Source: JANNRA01 sp031401035 (GTDB lineage: Bacteria > Desulfobacterota > Binatia > HRBIN30 > CADEER01). Taken from it: a stretch of 64,000 nt of DNA. Below the pieces are notes generated by a model. That model did no database searches. It saw only the letters and a program-made list of their open reading frames with translations, and was not told the origin of the DNA. Positions 18,283-25,959 of this stretch are shown in pieces. The position numbers and the translations under genes are program-made. Numbering within the stretch: position 1 is the stretch's first letter; each line of letters begins with the position of its first letter. The stretch spans positions 11,101 to 75,100 of the forward strand of contig JANNRA010000009.1 in NCBI GenBank assembly GCA_031401035.1. Reading direction: 5' to 3'.

Positions 18283-19044
18283 TCAGGGCACGAAACGGAC
18301 GCGAAACAGCTTCGGCCACTGCTTGCCGGTGAGCAGGAAGGTGTCGTTGCCGGCATCGTACGCGATGCCGTTGAGGATCGACTCGCTGCCGGCGGCGGCG
18401 CGTTCGGCCGGGCTGAGCAGGCTGCCGGCGTCGATGACAGCCCTCACCATGCCGTTGCGGGGGGTGATGGCGAGGATGCGATCGGTCATCCAGACGTTGG
18501 CGTAGATGGTGTCGCCGACGCACTCGAGCTCGTTCAGCCGGTGCACCGGTTGGCCGTTCTCGGTCACCGCCAGAGTGCGCACGACGGCAAACGTCTTCGG
18601 GTCGCGAAAGAAGAGCCGCTGGCTGCCGTCGCTCTGCACGAGATGGGTGCCGTCGAAGCACAGGCCCCACCCCTCGCCGTCGTAGCGCCACTCGCCGCGG
18701 CGGGCGAACGTGCGCGGATCCCAGCGCAGGGCCAGCCCGTCGCGCCAGGTGAGCTGCACCAGCTCGCCGTCGGCCCAGGCGAGCCCCTCGCCGAACAGCG
18801 GCGGCTCGAGCTCCGCCCGCCGCAGTACCGTCCCGCTGGCGAGTTCGACCTGGCGCAGCGAGGAGCGGCCGATCAGGCCGGTGCTCTCGTAGAGCGCGCC
18901 ATCGTGCAGCTGCAGCCCCTGCGTGAAGGCGCGCGGGTCGTGCGGGTAGGTGGCGACCACCTCGACGCGCAGTGCCTGCGGCGGCTGGGCCAATGCCGGC
19001 AGTGCGGCGAGCAGCAGCAGCGCGAGCACTCCCAACCGACGCAT
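18283..19044 (-). CDS. Glutaminyl-peptide cyclotransferase (plant/bacterial type)
   Basis: A 253-residue exported enzyme of the five-bladed beta-propeller glutaminyl cyclase family (PF05096), which converts N-terminal Gln of peptides to pyroglutamate. The signal peptide is residues 1-20 (ALAQ cleavage). Conserved landmarks are YPHDPRAFTQGL near the mature N-terminus, LYESTGLIGRSSLR, the WGLCFDG strand, RLNELECVGDTIYANVW and LNGIAYD near the end. These are the family signature residues for substrate binding. I chose the ATG at 19044; GTG at 19047 is equally in frame. It probably acts in the periplasm. The gene lies 172 bp downstream of the start of the large Cys-rich gene. Confidence 0.9.
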   Translation of the reverse strand: MRRLGVLALLLLAALPALAQPPQALRVEVVATYPHDPRAFTQGLQLHDGALYESTGLIGRSSLRQVELASGTVLRRAELEPPLFGEGLAWADGELVQLTWRDGLALRWDPRTFARRGEWRYDGEGWGLCFDGTHLVQSDGSQRLFFRDPKTFAVVRTLAVTENGQPVHRLNELECVGDTIYANVWMTDRILAITPRNGMVRAVIDAGSLLSPAERAAAGSESILNGIAYDAGNDTFLLTGKQWPKLFRVRFVP

Positions 19045-19137
19045 CACCTGCCGTGCCTAGCCGCCGGGCGTGGACGGGTCAACGCGGCGCGGGCGCCGTG
19101 GCGCTGGCGCCGTGGCGCGGGCGCCGGTCGGGACCGG

Positions 19138-19563
19138 TCAGCCGTCCCACCCATCGCCGTTCGCTGGCACCGCCACGACGAACAACGTCAGCCCGCGCGC
19201 GCCCACCACCGTCACCGCGGCGCCTGCCTCGATCGCCGCCGCGTCCGCCGCCTCGGCTCGCCACACCTCCGGCCCGATCGCCACGACGCCGCGCGGCGCC
19301 AGGCGCCGCCGCACCACACCGGCGCGGCCGGTCAGCGCCGCCGCCCCGTGCGGCCCCGGTTCGTAGGCGCGGCGCAGGAGGGGATACAACGCCGCGTCCT
19401 TGGCCACCCAGGCCGCCAGCGCCGCGGCCGCCGCCCAACCCGGCACGCCCTGCCATTCCCACAGCACGAACAGCAGGAGTCCGACGCAGGCAATGCCGGG
19501 GAGCTGGAAGAGCGCGTAGCGGCGCAGCGACGACATCCACGGCGCATGGTAGCTGACCGGCAC
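19138..19563 (-). CDS. NfeD-like membrane protein
   Basis: A 141-residue protein with two membrane segments (about residues 18-35 and 42-56). A C-terminal OB-fold of the NfeD type follows, marked by LTGRAGVVRRRLAPRGVV, a GPEVWRAEA strand and GLTLFVV near the end. Such short NfeD proteins usually pair with membrane proteases or stomatin-family proteins. None is adjacent here, so a partner must be encoded elsewhere. It points away from the flippase gene with an 82-bp shared upstream region. Confidence 0.78.
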   Translation of the reverse strand: MPVSYHAPWMSSLRRYALFQLPGIACVGLLLFVLWEWQGVPGWAAAAALAAWVAKDAALYPLLRRAYEPGPHGAAALTGRAGVVRRRLAPRGVVAIGPEVWRAEAADAAAIEAGAAVTVVGARGLTLFVVAVPANGDGWDG

Positions 19564-19645
19564 CGCGCCGCCGAGGGGTGGCGGGTGGCGCGGCGTTCGC
19601 GCCGCGCGCGACCGGCCGGCATAATGCCGCGCGAGTGAGGCACGG

Positions 19646-21217
19646 GTGGACGTGGAGCAGGCGGAACGGCCCCAGGCGGGGCGAATCGGGGCAGCGGCGC
19701 TGTTGCTGGCGTCGAGCGTCCTGCTGTCGCGCCTGCTCGGCTATGGACGCGAGGCGTTGCTCGCCTACCAGGCCGGCGCCGGACCGCTGACCGACGCCTA
19801 TTACGCCGCCTTCCAGATCCCCGATCTGCTCAATTACCTGCTCGCCGGCGGCGCCCTCTCGATCGCCTTCCTGCCCCTGTACACGCGCCATCTGGCGGCC
19901 GGCGACCGCGCCGGCGCCGACCGTCTGCTGGCTACGGTGCTGGGCACGCTGACCGCCGTCGCCGCCGTCGCCACGGCGCTGCTGTGGTGGTTCACCGAGC
20001 CGCTCATCGCGCTGCAGTTCCCGCGCTTTGACGCCGCGACCCAGGCGACGACCGTGCATCTCACCCGCATCGTGCTGCCGGCGCAGGTATTCTTCGTCGT
20101 CGGCGGCATCGTCAACGCGACGCTGTTCGCGCACGGGCGCTTCGGCGCCGCAGCGCTGGCGCCGCTGCTGTACAACGCCGCCATCATCGCCGGCGGCCTG
20201 CTGCTGGCGCCGCACCTGGAGCGCGGTGTCGAAGGCTTCGCCTGGGGCGCCCTCGCCGGCGCCGTGCTCGGCCCGTTCCTCGTGCCGCTGCTCTACGCAC
20301 GCCGTCACGTCCGCCTCGGCATGCGCGTCGCGCCGTTCGACCGCACCTTCCTCGCCTACCTGGTCATCGCCGCGCCGCTGATGCTCGGCCAGTCGCTGCT
20401 CACCGTCGACGAGTGGTACGAGCGCTGGTTCGGCGCCCTGCTCGGCACCGGCGCGGTCTCGCATCTCTCCTACGCCCGACGGCTGATGCAGGTGCCGGTG
20501 GCGGTGGTCGGTCAGGCCATCGCCGCCGCGGCGCTGCCGACGCTGGCGCGCCTGTGGGCCGAGGGCCGCGCCGCGGAGCTCAACGCGACGCTGCTGCGCA
20601 CGCTGCAGGCGGGCCTGGCCCTCGCCGTCGTCGCCGCCGCCGGTTGCTTCGCCCTTGCCCGACCGCTGGTGCAACTGGTCTACCAGCGCGGCGCCTTCGG
20701 CGCCGCCGACACCGCCGCGGTCGCCTCCATCCTCGCCCTGCTGTGCCTCGCCGTGCCGGCCTGGATCGCGCAGCAGATCGCGGCGCGCGCCTTTTACGCC
20801 CGCGCCGACACCTGGCGGCCGATGCTGCTCGGCACCGTCGTCGCCCTCGCCGCCATCCCGCTCTACCTGGCGCTGGGTCGGGCGATGGGCGTGCGCGGCC
20901 TGGCGCTGGCGCCGGCCATCGGCATGAGCGTCAACGCCCTCGCCACCCTCGCCCTGGCGCGCTGGCTGCACGGCGCGCCGGCGCTCGGCGCCCTCGGCGC
21001 GACGCTGACGCGCGCCGCCCTGGCGGCGGGACCCGCCGCGGCGCTGGTGTGGTGGGCGCTCCCGGCGGCGCCCGCGTCCGCCGGCGCCGCCCTCGTCGAA
21101 TTGGCGCTCGGCGGCACCGCCTACGCCGCCCTGGTCGCCGCCGGCGCCTGGTGGGTTGGCGACGCGGCCCTGCGCGACGTGCTGCGCCGCATCACGCGGC
21201 GCCTGCTGCGCCGCTAG
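19646..21217 (+). CDS. murJ: Lipid II flippase MurJ
   Basis: A 523-residue MOP-superfamily transporter that flips undecaprenyl-linked cell-wall precursors to the outer membrane face. The first segment has SSVLLSRLLGYGREALLAYQ and GPLTDAYYAAFQIPDLL, the MurJ hallmark. GGALSIAFLPLYTRH follows, and about 14 hydrophobic segments span the length. The start is GTG at 19646. Length matches bacterial MurJ. Given the polysaccharide genes in the window, a paralogue role in exporting another lipid-linked glycan cannot be excluded, but the sequence is standard MurJ. Confidence 0.92.
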   Translation: MDVEQAERPQAGRIGAAALLLASSVLLSRLLGYGREALLAYQAGAGPLTDAYYAAFQIPDLLNYLLAGGALSIAFLPLYTRHLAAGDRAGADRLLATVLGTLTAVAAVATALLWWFTEPLIALQFPRFDAATQATTVHLTRIVLPAQVFFVVGGIVNATLFAHGRFGAAALAPLLYNAAIIAGGLLLAPHLERGVEGFAWGALAGAVLGPFLVPLLYARRHVRLGMRVAPFDRTFLAYLVIAAPLMLGQSLLTVDEWYERWFGALLGTGAVSHLSYARRLMQVPVAVVGQAIAAAALPTLARLWAEGRAAELNATLLRTLQAGLALAVVAAAGCFALARPLVQLVYQRGAFGAADTAAVASILALLCLAVPAWIAQQIAARAFYARADTWRPMLLGTVVALAAIPLYLALGRAMGVRGLALAPAIGMSVNALATLALARWLHGAPALGALGATLTRAALAAGPAAALVWWALPAAPASAGAALVELALGGTAYAALVAAGAWWVGDAALRDVLRRITRRLLRR

Positions 21218-21253
21218 TGTCGTGTATCGGTTGCTTCGCTCGCGGTGCTCCGC

Positions 21254-21361
21254 GACTCCCCCACCCTGCCCCTCTCCCGCAGGGAGAGGGAACCTTGGCA
21301 GGCACGGCGTTGCTTATGCGGGTCCCCTCTCCCGCCGGGAGAGGGTCAGGGTGAGGGAGTC
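21254..21361. repeat. Complex inverted repeat (REP-like)
   Basis: The outer arms GACTCCCCCACCCTGCCCCT and AGGGTCAGGGTGAGGGAGTC are near-perfect complements about 70 bp apart. Inside are two hairpins: CCTCTCCCGCAGGGAGAGG (21271-21289) and CCCTCTCCCGCCGGGAGAGGG (21325-21345). No gene overlaps it. It resembles the dispersed palindromic repeats common in high-GC genomes. It may also act as a terminator for murJ. Confidence 0.8.
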
Positions 21362-21410
21362 ACAATCGGTTCAACCGGGACAGCGCTGCGACGGCAGGGG
21401 CAAATCCCCC

Positions 21411-21800
21411 CTACACCACCGGCTGCCCCCACTTGGCCAGGCGCAGCATGCGCGCCGGGGACAGCAGGCGCGCGTAGCGCTCCGTCAGGGCGCGTGTGAA
21501 ACGCCAGACGAGGCGGCCCTCGCGCATCGGCAGACAGTAGAGCTGGCCGCGCGCGACGGCGCGCAGGGCCGCCGCGGCGACCGCGTCGGCGCTCATCGTC
21601 GACTGCGCGAAGGCCGTCTTACCCATCGCCGCCAGCTCGGCGGTGGCGCTGCGGGCGGTCTCCAGGAGGTTGGTGCGGAAGAACGCCGGGCAGAGCACGG
21701 TGACACGTACGTCGTGCTCGCGCATTTCCGCGGCCAGCGTTTCGTTGAGCGCGATCACCCCGGCCTTGGTGATGACGCAGTGTTGAGGAGTCTCGGGCAT
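21411..21800 (-). pseudogene. Truncated short-chain dehydrogenase (C-terminal half only)
   Basis: The reading frame encodes about 129 residues that match only the second half of an SDR: ITKAGVIALNETLAAEMR, then RVTVLCPAFFRTNL and a typical substrate lid. The GXXXGXG cofactor site, the catalytic Ser and the Tyr before the KAG segment are missing; the position expected for Tyr reads QHC. The flanking 21801-21938 does not supply the missing half on this strand. It is most likely a remnant left by deletion. Possible alternatives are a short independent protein or an assembly join. Confidence 0.7.
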
Positions 21801-21842
21801 GGCAGGGCCTGTAGGCGGCGGCCGCGCACCCGGTCAACCGCG

Positions 21843-21887
21843 GAAGACCTGGCAGGGGAAGACTTGGCAGGAGAAGACTTGGCCAGA
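21843..21887 (+). repeat. Three tandem 15-nt repeats
   Basis: GAAGACCTGGCAGGG and two near-identical copies lie in tandem, in frame with the downstream kinase ORF. They would encode EDLAG-type pentapeptides. They lie upstream of the chosen kinase start, so they are either leader DNA or a trace of a pentapeptide-repeat gene. Confidence 0.6.
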
Positions 21888-21938
21888 AGAACTTTGCCGC
21901 TGCGCCGCCCGCTCCCTCTGCTAGCCTCACCGGCCAGC

Positions 21939-23210
21939 ATGGGGCGCGACGCCGGAGACATAGAGGCCGCATACCAGGACGAGACGCGCCGGCTGGTCGC
22001 GGCGCGCTTCCCCATCGCCGCGGCCATCTTCCTGCTGCTCATGCTGGCGGCGTACGTCATCGAATGGGCGTACTACCCGCAGCGCTGGCAACCCTTGTCG
22101 CTGTGCTACACGGCGTTCATCCTCATCGGCGCCGGCGGCACCGCGGCGCTGCGGCGCTGGCCGCGCGCCGGGATGGCGGTGGCGCTGATCGCCAGCGCGG
22201 GACTGGCGTTCACCCTGGTCGCCTACCTGGCCCTGGTGCAGAACAGCGCCGAGCTGGCGCTGATGGCAATGATCGGCTTTCTCACCGGGCAGGTGGTGCA
22301 GTTCCCCTGGGGTGCGCGCGGCCAGCTCGGTGCGGCGAGCACCGCCGTCGCCGCCTACCTGTGGGCGCTGCACCTCGGCGCCGTGCCGATTCTGGCGCTG
22401 CCCTACGGCCTGTTCGCACTCGCCTCGCACGCCATCATGACCGTCATCGGCGCGCAGTTGCTCGACGCCTACCGGCGCGCCGCCTTCGGCCAAGCGGCCG
22501 AGGCGGCGCGCGCCAACGCCGTCAAGAGCGAATTCCTCGCCACCGTCTCGCATGAGCTGCGCACGCCGCTGAACATCATCGTCGGCTACACCGACCTGCT
22601 GCTCGAGGGCGCCTTTCCGGCCCCCGACGACCAGGCCGACGCGCTCGGGCGGATCCACCAGCAGTCGCGCCAGCTGCTCGACCTGATCCAGTCGATGCTC
22701 GACCTGAACCGCATCGAAGCGGGCGGCATCACGCTGGTGCTCGAGGAGTTCCCCATCGCCTCGGCCCTGGACACGCTGCGCGCCAGCCTGCCCGCCACCT
22801 GGTGCAAACCGGGTGTGTCGCTGCGGTGGGAACTGCGCGGCGGCGGCACGGTGATGCGCAGCGACCGCGGCAAGCTCGAACTCATCCTGCGCAACCTCAT
22901 CCACAACGCCCTGAAGTACACCGAGCAGGGGACGGTGACGGTGCTGGCGCGCGCCGACACGCCGGCGGGACGCGTCGATTTCGCCGTCGTCGACACCGGC
23001 CAGGGCATCGCCGCCGAGGACCTCGCGGGCATCTTCGACATGTTCCGCCAGGGGTCCAGCGGTCCGCCGCGCGGCGGCGGCGTCGGCCTCGGCCTCTATA
23101 TCGTCAAGCAGCTGACCGATGCCCTCGGCGGCCGCGTCGACGTCGACAGCCGCCCCGGCGCCGGGGCCCGCTTCACGGTGTCCGTGCCGATGGCGATCGC
23201 GCCGTCGTGA
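21939..23210 (+). CDS. Membrane histidine kinase
   Basis: A 423-residue sensor kinase. The start ATG at 21939 places about six hydrophobic segments in residues 24-190 (for example FPIAAAIFLLLMLAAYVI). The H-box SEFLATVSHELRTPLN follows, with the phosphorylated His near residue 206. The catalytic domain has the N-box NLIHNALKY, G1 VVDTGQGI, F-box IFDMFRQ and G2 GVGLGLYIVKQL. No separate periplasmic sensor domain is visible, so the stimulus may be sensed within the membrane. No response regulator is adjacent, which makes it an orphan. Upstream frames extend further but contain repeats and no likely signal. Confidence 0.9.
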   Translation: MGRDAGDIEAAYQDETRRLVAARFPIAAAIFLLLMLAAYVIEWAYYPQRWQPLSLCYTAFILIGAGGTAALRRWPRAGMAVALIASAGLAFTLVAYLALVQNSAELALMAMIGFLTGQVVQFPWGARGQLGAASTAVAAYLWALHLGAVPILALPYGLFALASHAIMTVIGAQLLDAYRRAAFGQAAEAARANAVKSEFLATVSHELRTPLNIIVGYTDLLLEGAFPAPDDQADALGRIHQQSRQLLDLIQSMLDLNRIEAGGITLVLEEFPIASALDTLRASLPATWCKPGVSLRWELRGGGTVMRSDRGKLELILRNLIHNALKYTEQGTVTVLARADTPAGRVDFAVVDTGQGIAAEDLAGIFDMFRQGSSGPPRGGGVGLGLYIVKQLTDALGGRVDVDSRPGAGARFTVSVPMAIAPS

Positions 23211-23253
23211 GCGGTCACTGGTCAGCTTTTCCCCCCTCTGGTAGCTGTGCGCC

Positions 23254-23913
23254 ATGGCCGCCGACCTGAAGCACCTGCCGCTGCTCTTCAAGCCGCACCC
23301 CTGGCACGGCATCCCCATCGGCGACGACGCCCCGCGCACGGTGACGGCGTTCATCGAGATCGTCCCCACCGACACGGTGAAGTACGAGCTCGACAAGCAG
23401 ACCGGCTACCTGAAGGTCGACCGGCCGCAGAAGTTCTCCAACGTCTGCCCGAGCCTGTACGGATTCATCCCGCAGACCTACTGCGGCGAGCGCGTCGGCG
23501 CCTTCTGCGGCGCGCGGACCGGCCGCAACGGCGTCGTCGGCGACGGCGACCCGATGGACATCTGCGTGCTGACCGAGAAGGACATCCTGCACGGCGACCT
23601 GATCCTGAAGGCCATTCCGATCGGCGGCCTGCGCATGATCGACGGCGAGGAGGCCGACGACAAGATCATCGCCGTGTTGCAGAACGATGCGCTGTACGGC
23701 GGCTGGCGCGACATCCACGATATGCCGCCGGCGCTCATCGAGCGCCTGCGCCACTATTTCCTCACCTACAAGCAGGTCCCCGGCGCGGCGCCGATGCGTG
23801 TTGAGATCACCGACGTCTACGATCGCGACGAGGCCTACGACGTCATCGAACGCAGCCGCGCCGATTACGAAGCGCACTTCGCGGCGCTGAAGGCGCGCAT
23901 CGCCTCGGCCTGA
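23254..23913 (+). CDS. ppa: Inorganic pyrophosphatase
   Basis: A 219-residue family I soluble pyrophosphatase that hydrolyses PPi to two phosphates and so drives biosynthetic reactions. The metal-site motif DGDPMDICVL lies near residues 97-106 (DXDPXD). KYELDKQTGYLKVDR and YGFIPQTYCG match the conserved substrate pocket. The C-terminal helix is standard. It is slightly longer than the E. coli enzyme. The ATG lies 43 bp after the kinase stop. It is a housekeeping gene; I see no special regulation. Confidence 0.95.
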   Translation: MAADLKHLPLLFKPHPWHGIPIGDDAPRTVTAFIEIVPTDTVKYELDKQTGYLKVDRPQKFSNVCPSLYGFIPQTYCGERVGAFCGARTGRNGVVGDGDPMDICVLTEKDILHGDLILKAIPIGGLRMIDGEEADDKIIAVLQNDALYGGWRDIHDMPPALIERLRHYFLTYKQVPGAAPMRVEITDVYDRDEAYDVIERSRADYEAHFAALKARIASA

Positions 23914-23943
23914 CGCCGCAGGCCGCCCGCGCGGGGCGTCCTC

Positions 23944-25959
23944 CTAGCGCAGCGCGAACTCGCGCGAGACGCCCTGGTAGGCCTCCGGCACACGGGTGGA
24001 GAACGGCTTGAAATCCCCGTCGTGGCGCAGGCGGTAGAGGCCGGACGGCGCGTCGGCGGGGATGTCCCACTCGACGGTGACCAGCGAGCACAGCAGCGTC
24101 GGCAGACAGCGCGAGCGCTGCCAGAGGTAGCGCGTCTCCCAGTCCCAGTCGTGCGCCACCGGCGCCCAGCCGTCGGCGCTGTGGCGCTCGACGACGAGGA
24201 AGCTGCCCTGCAGCCGCAGGTCGTTGGCCGGATGGCCGCCCCAGAAACGCGCCCGCGCCGTGTCGCCGCGCCGGTAGGACGGCGCGGCGTCGGTCTCGAC
24301 GGCGCCGGGGCGGACGCCGCTCGGGACGCTGTCGAACGGGACGTCGAGATGCGCGCTCCACGGTGCCGCGGCCCAGCGCCGCGGCGTCGGACCCGGCGCC
24401 AGCGCGGCGTCGTCGCGCAGCGCCACGGCGACGGCGTGCGCCGTCTGGCGCAGCGCCCCGAGCGTCCACGGGCCGAAGTGCGTCGAGGCGCCCTCGTAGT
24501 GCTGCGCGGCGTACTCCTCCGGCGTCGCGACGTAGCCGGCATAGGCATTGGCAAGCCCGGCGATCACGACCTCGCTGACGCCGAGCGGCGCGAGGTCGGC
24601 GCGCACGGTGTCGAGCAGGCGCCGGCCGGCCATGGTGGTGAGTTCAAAGGGCACCGCGACCAGGCCCAGCGCGCCGATGCGCGCCACCTGCACCGGCAGC
24701 ACCTCGGGCGTCCACGGCGGGGCGAAGTCGCCCATCGCCACCGCGATCGGCTTGGCCCCCTGACAGTCGGTCGCCGTCACCGCGCAGACCAGCGACTCGA
24801 GCGCGGTGCCCGGCGGCGCGCACGCAAATCCCTCGTAGCCGACGCCGCGTCCGTCCTCGGCGCCCGCCAGCATCGACACCCCGATCGCCGCCGCGCAGGT
24901 GCGGCGCGGCTGCCCGTCGGCAAAGGCGGGCGCCACCTCGACTGCGTCCATGGCCACATACACGTGGCGGACGCCGATGCCGCCGACCAGCCGCGTGCCA
25001 CCCGATTCGTACAGCGCCAGCGCCGCGTCGAACTGCCTGCGGCCGGACAGGGCGGTACTGGCGAAGTCGTCCGCCCCGCCCCCGTCGGTGCCGCCGTGGA
25101 TGTTCGGTGAGACGTCGCCCTCGTGGCTCTGCGCGAAGGCGGCGACGAAGGTCCGCGCCGCCGCGTAGTCGGTGCCGGCGCGGCGCTCGAACAGCCACGA
25201 CGCGTAGCCCTTGTTGTCGCCGCTGATCAGATGGTTGTCGTTGCCCATCGAGGTCGGGTGCACCGCGAACCAGCTGATGACGCCGAGCGGCGTGCCGTCG
25301 GCGGCGTCGAGGCGCAGCACGGTCATGGTGGGATCGGTGTCGGCGTCGAACCGCGCGCGCTCGGCGGCCGGATTGCGCGCGTAGGCGGGCGGCGAGCGAT
25401 TGATGGCGGCGTCGCGCAGCGCGCCGACCGAAAGCCGCAGCGTGCCCGGCGCCAGGGTGTCGGCGGCGCGCGCGATCGCCGCGACGATGCCGTCGGCGAC
25501 CGCGGCCGTGTTCTGCGCGCTGTAGCCGAGCGTCGTGAGATTGTAGAGCGGGTAGTGCGAGGTCCCACCCGGGCCGCTGTGCGTGTGCGTAGCGCTGAGC
25601 ATGACGTTCTCGTCGCGGTAGGTGGAACCGAAGCGAACCTGGAGGGCGGCGAGGACGCGCTGCTGCACCGCCTGGGTCAGCAGGCCGACGTCGACGCTGA
25701 CGAACGCCAGGCGCTGGCCGTTGCAGGGCGACTCGACCACGAAGGCGCGCGCCCGCAGGCGTTGATGGATGCCGCCGGTAGTCTGCCACGGCATCGCGTA
25801 TCCCATCATCCCCGCGCCGCCGGCCGGCCCGGTGACGTCGTAGATGCCGGTGCCGACGAGGAACGTCGTGTTGCCGGCGCACGGATCGGCGGCGCCGGCG
25901 GGGCGCGCGAGGAGCAGCGCAAGCAGCGCGGCAACCGCCTGGCACGCCGCACTCCTCAC
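23944..25959 (-). CDS. Neutral ceramidase (secreted)
   Basis: A 671-residue exported enzyme of the neutral/alkaline ceramidase family. It cleaves ceramide into sphingosine and a fatty acid. The signal peptide is about residues 1-23. The zinc-binding region includes SATHTHSGPGG (about 114-124). The catalytic motif SHEGDVSPN has Ser284 by position, matching the NXGDVSPN nucleophile. VWMGDFAPPW-type and C-terminal immunoglobulin-like strands complete the usual architecture. The start is GTG at 25959, which overlaps the stop of the upstream MutS-like gene by 4 bases (GTGA), so the two are translationally coupled. It may process environmental or membrane sphingolipids. Confidence 0.92.
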   Translation of the reverse strand: MRSAACQAVAALLALLLARPAGAADPCAGNTTFLVGTGIYDVTGPAGGAGMMGYAMPWQTTGGIHQRLRARAFVVESPCNGQRLAFVSVDVGLLTQAVQQRVLAALQVRFGSTYRDENVMLSATHTHSGPGGTSHYPLYNLTTLGYSAQNTAAVADGIVAAIARAADTLAPGTLRLSVGALRDAAINRSPPAYARNPAAERARFDADTDPTMTVLRLDAADGTPLGVISWFAVHPTSMGNDNHLISGDNKGYASWLFERRAGTDYAAARTFVAAFAQSHEGDVSPNIHGGTDGGGADDFASTALSGRRQFDAALALYESGGTRLVGGIGVRHVYVAMDAVEVAPAFADGQPRRTCAAAIGVSMLAGAEDGRGVGYEGFACAPPGTALESLVCAVTATDCQGAKPIAVAMGDFAPPWTPEVLPVQVARIGALGLVAVPFELTTMAGRRLLDTVRADLAPLGVSEVVIAGLANAYAGYVATPEEYAAQHYEGASTHFGPWTLGALRQTAHAVAVALRDDAALAPGPTPRRWAAAPWSAHLDVPFDSVPSGVRPGAVETDAAPSYRRGDTARARFWGGHPANDLRLQGSFLVVERHSADGWAPVAHDWDWETRYLWQRSRCLPTLLCSLVTVEWDIPADAPSGLYRLRHDGDFKPFSTRVPEAYQGVSREFALR

